From Neodiprion pinetum (lineage: Eukaryota; Arthropoda; Insecta; Hymenoptera; Diprionidae), in contig NC_060236.1 of NCBI RefSeq assembly GCF_021155775.2, forward strand, positions 25,248,238-25,312,237: a stretch of DNA of 64,000 bases. The letters are read 5' to 3'. The notes below the pieces were generated by a model. It saw only the letters and a program-made list of their open reading frames with translations, was not told where the DNA came from and ran no database searches. Position numbers and translations under genes: made by a program. The first letter of the stretch is position 1. Each line of letters begins with the position of its first letter. Positions 54,909 to 64,000 of the stretch are shown here, piece by piece.

Positions 54909-57488
54909 CGCTTCTGTAATCATACCATATAGTTATAACGTACCAATTTAATTTTCTTTACCATTAATCATAATCGGTCTTGAATCTTCTGCATCATGAT
55001 TCAGCGCACCTTTTCCTTCAGTAGGACTCACTTTCAAGGAAAAAAACATTTGTTCCGGCTTGACGAAGATTTGATATCTTTTCAAATTAATTAACTAATC
55101 GTTTCTTAAGAGCTATGAATATGAGGATAAACAAGAAAAAATAATTCGAGAAAAGCCTTGTCTAACAATAGATGCGAATTTAAATACATTATCGTATTGT
55201 TATATTCATGAATAAAATTTACGGTTCTGTACAAACACGCTTACCGGTTTTCATATCCAGCTTCGATGTTTAAGATACTATTTATTTATCGTATTTTCGA
55301 TAAATTAGGCGATTTTAATACAAACGTTATTCAATTCTTTACATCGACTTATTTATTTCCTCGTTATACCCTCAATCACCGATTGTTCTCATAGTTTTGA
55401 AATTTATTGTATATTTTATAATTTACTCAGTAATATGCGTAAAAATAAAGAAAGTACATTCTCGTTAGGTTTCTACGTTAAAAATTAATAAACCAAGTTT
55501 AACGGTTACAATTTATAAGAAAAATTTTAAATAAAAAAAAAAACAAAATATTTACCTGTATTTACGGTACGAGGGAAGAATATTATATATTCAACAATTT
55601 CGAAAAATTAACAATTCACGTATATGCACATATATATAGCATGTACACATCTACTGTACAACCCGCGCGCATGTGTATGTAATAGATGTGGTCACGAACG
55701 TCACGAACGATGGAATGTCAGGGAATGGTTCGTCGTTCTGCGCTCTCGGCTATTTGAAACCAGAGCTGGAGATGGGGAAATGATGACGTAATCGAAATAC
55801 GAGCTTCCGATTGGCCCGCCAAAGGGGCTCGTCACCGTCCGGCCAAGCTCGCGCCAATGTGTGCGCGTGTCTGTGTGTCGGGAGAGAACGGCTACGCGTG
55901 CGAAGGCCGCGGGAGGCGGGAGGCGAGTAGCGAGTAGCAAAACGCTTAATCGTAAGCAAGAAGCGAGTGCTGCACCGTATGCGTAATAATACAAACGCGA
56001 TCGCTTCTATGGCCGCGAAACGTGTCGCCTCGTCCTCCTCCTCACCCCCTCCCCCCTCTCACCTTACCTCACCTCACCACACCACCACGTCACGCAATTC
56101 ATACCAGAAATCATTTATGGGTGAGTCACTGCGCGATGCATACTATGCACACATAGCATAAACCGCTCCTGGGCAACAAGGAAATCTTGAAAGTTGGTCC
56201 AGGGTATATTTATAAGCATACTATGTACGTTTTGAGAGTGCGATACGGGGGGGGAATAATATGGTACTGAAGTGGAAAGTATCGGGTAACGAATTAGAGT
56301 TAACGGTGTAAAATTGTATGTATTCAGGCAAGAACTGCAGCATAAGGCGTATAAGAATGAAACTTTGTATGTTGAGAAAGGAGAAAGAATAAGGGAGCTA
56401 GAATACTTTGCTTCGTACGTGATTTAGCCGTATATATATCTGTGTGAAGATGACCTCACGCGGAGGTGTGACGTATTCGTTATCGTCGAGCGTAGTTTTC
56501 AACTGCACCTCGCGACTTTGGCCGATGTTTTGTACCTCTGAAAGTCGCTTGTTGGATAAACCGAGACTGCGTGTCTCTAGAGAAAATGTGAACGAACAAA
56601 TAGTTCGTCATATGTTTGATGATATCGAGTTATTCGAGTTAAAGAAAGGAGATAAGAAAGATCAAGAAAATTCGAAGATGACGGCGAACGCTTTACTCCA
56701 ATGAGTGAATGCGTGCATGCGTATAGAGTTCGAGAAATTATAATTACTGATAAGGTATTGAAGTTCTTTGTAACGCTGTTAAAGGTATAATATACATTGG
56801 ATTACACGTTGACCCCTGATAGCTTCGTACTGTAGAGGAAACAGGTTCTCGTCTTGGTAAACAGTTGATGCATGCATACATTTTTTATTCGTATTTTTAC
56901 ATCGCATGTCTTATTCGATTTTTATCCCCATTCCATGTTATTATACATATTTGGCTCAAGGTTTCGGAACACCGCTGTCGCGCCCAAAACGCGATAATGT
57001 CGATAGATTCGTTTCCCGTATGTTTTCTATACAATACATTAGAGGATGTTGCACAGTTTTCTATCAAAGAATTCTTCAAATCGATTACAATCCAGAATAA
57101 AAATAATAATAAAAATAGTTCTACTAATGATGATAAATCATTTCTAGTTGGAAAACGGTAATTAGTATGTATACAATAGTGCAATAACGGCACCGAAATA
57201 TATTCGTTTACTTCTTTAAATACGTAAATGCCAGTGATACTGATATTAGTCGTAAGTTTCATCAACGAGATGTCAACCCGGTCGACCTTTGATAAAGAAC
57301 AACGCGGAATGTATCAGCTAGTTGTTGATGCATGATAATATCGAGGAAGCCCCTAATTTCGAAAGATGCATTTTGTCATTTTATTACAGTGGATATGTAA
57401 ACAAACGTGTGGCAATATTCCGTATGTACTGTATTAACTTCGTGTTTTCAGATAAGTCACTACAACTTGTTGGCAAATTTTATACATA

Positions 57489-57985
57489 TGAGGTATTCCA
57501 TGCCAACTGAGAGGACATTTTCTCTGACTCCCGCCAATTTGCTTCATTATTTTTTATGTGATTCTACAACCTAAAAAAAGAACTCACCATTTTTTTCAGA
57601 TTTTTCATCCCAACCATTCTTTTTTAAAAAATGTTACAAACATAACATATGTTTTGTATACGTACAAAATAAAAAAAATTATTCCTCTAAAAAATTATTT
57701 AAAAAATACAAAAAATCAATTCTCCACTCTGAACTATGGCTCAAAATGTTTGTTTTAGGACCTAGAAATTATGTTAATTTTTGTAAAAAAAATAATAAAT
57801 GGCGTTTTTTTAGGACCATAAAAGGGTTTGTAACATTTCTTAAAAAAGAATGGTTGGAACGAAAAATCTGAAAAAAATGGTGACTGCTTTTTTTAGGTTG
57901 AAGAATCATATAAAAAATAATGAAGCAAATTGGCGGAGGTCAGGGAAAATGTCCTCTTAGTTGGCATGGAATACTTCATATATAC
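57489..57985. repeat. Fold-back element with GAGGTATTCCATG ends, about 160-bp arms
   Basis: The left arm starts GAGGTATTCCATGCCAACTG and the right arm ends with CAGTTGGCATGGAATAC-like sequence followed by ATATACCTCAT. The arms are inverted copies at about 90 % identity by eye over about 150 bp (for example GCCAATTTGCTTCATTATTT, AACCATTCTTTTTTAA, AATGTTACAAAC). The spacer is about 170 bp, AT-rich and non-coding. This is the least decayed of the three related fold-backs in the window. Confidence 0.88.
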
Positions 57986-60060
57986 CTCATATATTACGAA
58001 CGTCGATAATGAACCAATTAATTTATCGATAAGTTGGATTTATAATTGTTATTATTTTTGTCATCTCTTTGCGGTATATCAACGTTTAATATCAGATTAA
58101 GAAATAAGAAATATTTTAGTTCACAAGGAAGATGTAGAGCGAAGAAATAAAAGATAATACGTAATATCATGCGAGAATTCTGGATTAGAACTATTTTTAT
58201 TTTGTTTTATTCTAAATCCAGGCAAATGAAAGATCTTTAAGCCCGTGAATTCATTCGAGTTATTTTAGTAAGCGGTCACGGTCGCGACTACGAGACACAA
58301 TATTACGACGTAGAGACTGTGTTGAGCATGCCGTGAAACTTTCGATTTCGTAAAGAAGATAGAGAATCGGTAACGGAAGGAGGAAAACTCGCAGAGAAAA
58401 AGACGAAGGAACTTGTTCGTTACCGTAATACGTTTGAATTTCTGCCACGTCGATATCAATGCACAATATTGGAAATAATTTAAAGTGACGTGGACACGTG
58501 CTTTGTTTGATTATCGCAGATACTTGCAGCTGGTAAAAATTCAGTCAGGTTTTTTATTTTTTCATGTTTGAGAAGAAAAAGTGAAAAATCATTTCACTCG
58601 AAGGATATAACAACCGGTATTGTAATTAAATTTCGCGTCACTCTGACAAAAAATCGATTTCGTTTAGCCTTAAGCTTGAATCGTAGCGTGCATTAATTTT
58701 TTATCACAAATATAATAATTTTATTACCCAAATATATAAAATATATTTTTATCAAATTCAGAAAGAAACTCCACGGAGTATCTGATTTATTTTTTATGTA
58801 ATTTGAATTCGTACCTGTTCCAGCCGGATTGAAAGCAAAATATTGCCAAGTACTCCCTTTGCGTTGCGACATGACGATTTGTGTACGAATCAGGAAGTGT
58901 TCGAAGTATCTACGGTTATGAGAATTATCCTCGATTTTTTTCTCATTCACATGTAGATCCGTGAAAAATTTCAATCACTGATAACCATTCTAACCAAAGC
59001 TTCTTTCATAACTAATACGAAGAAACACTGTTTTTCCCACGCGAAAAGTTGCATCCATTTATCAACTTTGGTGGGTTTAAACAACCCAACGGTTCCAGAA
59101 GAACAAACACAACGTAAAATCGGCCGATGGATGTGATAAACGAAATCGTAATACGTTTCAGAAAAAGATCGCGGAAGAGATGAGGAAAAAAACGAAACAC
59201 TCGCCGATTAAAATTAAGGATACGTATTATAGAAACCGACGGACGTAATTTTGAGATCCGTTGACGCGAAAGGTTTTTCACAAACTGAACCGTAATTTTT
59301 ATCTGACTTAATTATCCCAGGTATACGTACAATAGATATGCATATATCGATTCGTTTTGACCTCAGCTCAGATTGGCACAACACGTGAGTTTCGCGAGGC
59401 CAAATTCTAAACTTAGATTTTTCTCCATATAGTCACCGACATTTCATACGTATACGTACAATACTATAGGAACATTGCGCACCTGTGTATGATTTATGAG
59501 GCACGTCCGTTTTAGTAAATCGTTCAGGTTTAACTTCTGTGCCGAAATGTTAGTCGAGATCATGAATGAACTGAGCGATTATCGGGAATTGTTAATCTTT
59601 CGGTGAGTTTGGTGCGTGCTCTATTTCCGACAGCAAATTCTTGCGATTTTTTTTCTGGCCCGAATCCCTCACGGATCTTGACGGTGAAATTGAAATTCGG
59701 AGTAAATAAATATAGTTTTTAATTTTTTTCTCCATTTTTCTAAGGTCGATGTATTCAGTCGATGCGGATTACTTGTACATAGAGGGGGGCTCGTTTTCTC
59801 ATGTACATGTGAAGATAAAACGGAAGTTGTGTTTTATCAGGTTTGTGATAACAGCTGCGCTACCATATTTCTATATTCGTACACACGTACGAGACGCGCC
59901 TATAAACGTGGATTAAACTTTGCCCGACACCGATTGGCATTCGGTAAAATTTTTCACCACTCATTTCAAGTGTATATACTTATATGCGCCTAATCTATAG
60001 TTATCAATGTATAATTTAGGTTTGGATTAAAATCGCGCGCAGTAAAGCAAAAATTTTCAC

Positions 60061-60062
<2 letters not shown>

Positions 60063-60117
<55 letters not shown>

Positions 60118-60123
60118 TTTTTT
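60063..60123. repeat. Poly(T) tract, about 50 bp
   Basis: Fifty consecutive T followed by AA and more T. The true length may be affected by sequencing or assembly. Confidence 0.95.
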
Positions 60124-62689
60124 AATACCGTCCAGTCAACATATAACCGTTTTGGCATTTACTGTTACTTTAGCGAAGTAAACTTGGCCATTGCACTTAC
60201 GTTTTCGGTATTCTTCCTTATATATGTACTAACGATCGATCCCTCTTCTCGATTCCGATGTGTAGGTGATGATGATTTCTCTCTATCGTGATATCGAACG
60301 ATATCACAAATGTATCAAACTTCTGACAATTAATTATCGCTGAAGGTGCGCCTACCACCATTTTTTTCATGTTTCATTAAGATTCTTTTGATACAATCGA
60401 TATCTGTGATGTAATTAGAAACTTTTGATCCGTGCCAGATTTAGAATAATCCTAACGTAATTTGAAACTATTTGGTTATATGAAACAAAGGATATATGAT
60501 GAATAAACAGCAAGACCTATGTGGTTTTATTCTCATTTTATTCATTTGGTATAAATTTTACAAATCGTTTTTTCATTCGGCTAGTTTAACGAGGAAGTCA
60601 AATTAAAAAATATGCTGTAGAGTATGTGTCAAGTTTTCGTAACCTTTATTCGTCTTCGTCAATTATTTATTCAGCTGCGCAGCAGATAAAATTTTATTTG
60701 TATACAGCACAAAAAATAAATAAATAAATATAAAACGTCGAGGAAAGAGAATGACGCGACCTTGTTCATGACGATGGAAAATTCTCTCTTTTCGATTTGA
60801 AATTAATTCGAGATGGGGATCAACGGTGTTATTCAATAAAGAAAAAGTCGTTGCTCCACGGAAATAGGAAAGAGGAATGAAAATCTTATATGATCAATAA
60901 TAACTGAAAATTTTTTCACGTTTTTCTCAACCATCGGTCCAAGCAGAGTGTTTTATGCATTTGATTCGACATTTAGAGGATTCTAGCTCGAATAATGTTC
61001 AATTAGTATTCGATCGATTAGCTTTAAACGGATCTGTTCCAAGTAGCCAAAGGCTATCTTGTTCCCGCTTCTGACCACACACCCGTAGGGCATATGCTAT
61101 TACACGTAGGGAAAAGTTCGCCAACTACTAAAACTATGATGTTGTTCATCTGTACGGTTGCGCGAGAGTCAAAGTACAACTGCGCAGTGTGAAAGGAAAG
61201 GAGGAAAGAGAACGTGAAATAAAATGAATAGGAGTGCAAACTATGTACGTTGTTTGTCAACTTAATTACGATGAAAATATTTAATGCGTAAAATGTCTTC
61301 AATTGCTTGTATTAATTATGTTAGCCAATGGAATAGTTGTACTGTTCATTCTTGCGTAACTTTTCAGAACTTTGGACTGCAGTTGATGCTTCGCCGCCTG
61401 TAATGATATAAACATTTCCCAAGACGGTGTATCGACATGCAATACCAATCTGTGCGTAATCCATGATGTTGGTTAAAGTATATACACCACGTTATCAAAA
61501 TGTAGAGTTTATTTCAAACTCTATTCACAAAGCGGTTTCAGGTTCATCAACACAATATGATTGGGGCGTGTTATTTTGACACTGTAAAGAATTCGCATGA
61601 ATAATATTTGCAGATTCGCATAAAATATGATCCGTGTGGAATGTTCCGAGGTGAATAATTGTAAGAAATAATGAGGCAAAATGATAATCGATTTGTTACA
61701 TGCAGTGTAATAATAGTTCGCCACGTTTTCCCCTAACCGTTGCACACGGTAAATGGGGTGTCGAGTTAAGGCCAATTTCCACGTGTATTTAATGAACGAC
61801 GCTTAGGTATACAGCAATGATGATGGAACGGCGTTGTAAAATAGATTTCAAGGCTAATTTATTGCCTCTGCTTAATTGTCAATTAATGCTAACGCCTCGA
61901 TCTCTGCGATAAAATTGACTCGAACGCGGCTACTGTGATACAGAATCGTGAATCTAAATTACTGCCAAGTTATAACCTAACACTGCATTCATTTATCGAT
62001 TCTTGCGTAGGCGGTGCACAACCTCGAGGTGTATAAAAGTCTCTTCAGCGGAATCGTCTCGCGGCCTTTTTTTCTAATCGAATACTTATAAATAAACAAT
62101 GTACGCTTCAACATTCGTTCAAATTTCCCGCGAGACAATGTCCACCGACATTTTTTCTTCTCGCAGTTAACGATTTACCCGTGTATGTAATATATGTTTG
62201 GCACTGTAACTTTTTTTTATAAAGAAATTTAATATTGCATTAGTCGTAATTGTGATAAAAAAAGGACGAAAAACTGTTCCCGTCTTTTATCGCGTTTGAA
62301 TTTCCAACGTGGCAGCCTGCAGGTTGAGTGTAGGTTTGCCGTACGTCAAGCGGTAAGCATAAAGTCAGTGCAGCGACTACGTTAATCGTACTAACCGGAA
62401 ACATAGAAGGCCAAGACGTCGTTTAGATATTGTCTAGTATCGCAGCGAGATTTGACATATCGTTCGAAACGTACCACGTGATTTATCCGAACATCATTTC
62501 TAATGCGTGAATTTAGTTGACAGTGATTTTTCACTTACAGTCTGCTCCGATCGAGCGCGGCTACTTTTGTCGTCGATGGCGCTGCTGGTGGATGAAATAC
62601 TGGATTCCTTTTCACACACACACCGTGAAATTTTAGAGGCAAATATTATATAACGAATGTAAATTAAGGTGACATGCGAACGAGGGGAT

Positions 62690-63040
62690 ATGAATCTTCG
62701 TTTAAGGTATATATTCTACATATTTAAATTTTACTACTCATTTTCACAACGCGATTTCGACGACCGTCGTCTGCTCGAAATTTCCCAATGCGGTCGGGCA
62801 TGGGCACATGCCTTTGGCAAGGCAAGGAGCACGGACACCGTGCGCGAAATGAGATTTATGCATTCGCTGCCAGAGATGAACCTCGACGTCTACGAGCGGA
62901 GACTTATTTTCAACCACAAACGACAGGTGGAGTCGCCATCCGAGATATCGCAACTCTATGGCTTTAGAATTTTAGGTCATTCACTTCACCTTCAGATATG
63001 TCCAAAATCTACGTTACCGACCGTTTCCCTCGCCTGGTAA
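62690..63040 (+). CDS. Unassigned open frame, possible small gene or exon
   Basis: From ATG 62690 the frame codes about 116 residues: a hydrophobic start (LRYIFYIFKFYYSF), then a charged, G+C-richer middle (GRAWAHAFGKARSTD, REMRFMHSLPEMNLDVYERR, LIFNHKRQ). The middle looks coding by composition, and CGACAG/GTGGAG at about 62925 could be a splice donor. There is no good acceptor just upstream and I recognise no family. It may be an exon with wrongly chosen borders or a pseudogene fragment. Confidence 0.27.
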   Translation: MNLRLRYIFYIFKFYYSFSQRDFDDRRLLEISQCGRAWAHAFGKARSTDTVREMRFMHSLPEMNLDVYERRLIFNHKRQVESPSEISQLYGFRILGHSLHLQICPKSTLPTVSLAW

Positions 63041-63650
63041 TTTCATGACGTACCGTTCACAGAAATTTTCCCGTCAACGTATGTATGATATTGGAGCTAC
63101 AAGCCACAATCGGAGTTGGATTACAGATAATATTCAGATCCAAGCACAGTTATTCACACGAAAAAAATACAAGTTTCCCACAGCAAAATGGCCATCATTT
63201 TTTGTGAATTTTTAATCTCATAAATACGAAGTACGACACGGTACCATTATGACAATGATCCCTGAATTGGGAACATCAACGTTTTCGTATTTCTTTTAAC
63301 AAATTGACTATACTAAACATTTCGAGGAATTAAGGCATCACTCCCCAGCTTACAACAGGAAGAAATAAAGGCGAATAAGTTCATACATTCAAGAGCAACA
63401 CATACACCTTTCGTTACAATATCAATGGAAAATCTGTTATTTATTTTAAACATCAAAAGATTGTAGTTCATGGTACATACAATTCTCGATACAATCAGTG
63501 AAAAAAGTTTAGGAAATATTTTGATCTCTTTTTTATGCCTAGCAGTTAATTTGCGTATGGAAATGTATCTGTCAATGTCGTGACAACTTAACAGAAATTA
63601 AATTTCCCAACTTCATTCAGATACCGTTACAGTTACAATCATAGGTCTTA
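63041..63650. other. AT-rich spacer before the right-edge gene
   Basis: Nothing recognisable is seen apart from the likely 3' UTR of the minus-strand gene that ends at 63651. Confidence 0.5.
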
Positions 63651-63998
63651 TTAATGATAAATATTCCAACTCGCCGAAGGGAGATTCATAGTATTCAGAA
63701 TGGCCTCATTTTGTAGAATTCTCTTGGAAATAGCAGCTGTGACGTATAAATTTTCATTCAATTTTCTAACACTGCCAAATGTGAATACCTGATTTCGAGA
63801 ACGAATCCAAGATTTAGGAACTTTTTCATATTCGTCAAAATCATAGCAACACCAACAATGCTTGCCGCAAATTGGTTCTTTACACATCCGGTATCCTGAA
63901 ACCGCTGTACCTACTATCAGTTTCTCACTTAGTTTATACTGCGAATTAATAGATATCGTTCCATCACAGTACATAACAGACCTATCAAACTTGTAGGT
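63651..63998 (-). CDS. C-terminal exon of an unrecognised cysteine-bearing protein (partial)
   Basis: The frame is open from the right window edge to a TAA at 63653-63651, 115 codons plus stop, with no need for the internal Met at 63974 to be the start. Features: a cysteine cluster C-x4-C-x3-C-x-CC (MCKEPICGKHCWCC) and two similar strand-like segments, QYKLSEKLIVGTAVSGYRM and VRKLNENLYVTAAISKRIL, suggesting an internal repeat of beta-strand character. I do not recognise the family. Upstream exons lie outside the window. Length, composition and lack of stops favour a real exon. Confidence 0.55.
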   Translation of the reverse strand, partial: TYKFDRSVMYCDGTISINSQYKLSEKLIVGTAVSGYRMCKEPICGKHCWCCYDFDEYEKVPKSWIRSRNQVFTFGSVRKLNENLYVTAAISKRILQNEAILNTMNLPSASWNIYH

Positions 63999-64000
63999 TT

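Larger units (their letters stand above)
54909..62600. other. Gene-poor region upstream of the glycerol kinase-like gene
   Basis: The part at 55650-56110 is CpG-rich and may be the promoter of the glycerol kinase-like gene or of an unseen plus-strand gene. A fold-back lies at 57489-57985 and a long poly(T) tract at 60063-60123. No open frame shows recognisable domains or spliceable conserved blocks. Short minus-strand segments near 61340-61395 and 62541-62610 have splice-like borders but could not be joined convincingly. Confidence 0.5.

Overview
The window is AT-rich, intron-bearing animal DNA. The gene content (IQGAP, PEX6, CBL in short and long forms, a cysteine-type GPX4-like peroxidase, an insect-style glycerol kinase), the GT/AG introns, the microsatellites and the many small fold-back or MITE-like repeats point to an insect. 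Hymenoptera, possibly a sawfly-type genome, is my guess. It rests on family resemblance only, not on a search.

Layout. (1) 68-2779, minus strand: the first nine coding exons of an IQGAP gene running off the left edge. (2) 5073-8471, plus strand: a complete six-exon PEX6 gene. (3) 10755-11944, minus strand: a three-exon gene for a 94-residue secreted cysteine-rich protein, assembled here from exons too short to stand out as open frames. (4) 15371-45526, minus strand: a CBL ubiquitin ligase gene of about 30 kb. Exon 1 (4H domain) is separated from the rest by a 23-kb intron. The gene can make a long form with proline-rich and UBA regions (708 aa) and a short form ending just after the RING by reading into an intron (452 aa). 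(5) 25495-26989, plus strand: a four-exon GPX4-like gene nested antisense in the big CBL intron. (6) 49867-54908, minus strand: a nine-exon glycerol kinase-like gene (552 aa) in which the catalytic-base Asp position is Asn. (7) 54909-64000: mostly gene-poor, with one low-confidence open frame near 62.7 kb and the last exon of an unrecognised minus-strand gene at the right edge.

The genes are ordinary housekeeping or signalling loci (cytoskeletal scaffold, peroxisome import, receptor down-regulation, lipid peroxide defence, glycerol metabolism) and do not form an operon or a single pathway. The non-coding space holds at least ten fold-back or terminal-inverted-repeat elements. Three long fold-backs share a terminal motif close to GAGGNATTCCA. 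Two dispersed copies share ends close to TTAACCCTTTGAGTCA. One element has 27-bp inverted repeats flanked by TA.

Exon borders were deduced by hand from conserved protein sequence, splice dinucleotides and reading-phase agreement. UTRs and transcription starts are not resolved.
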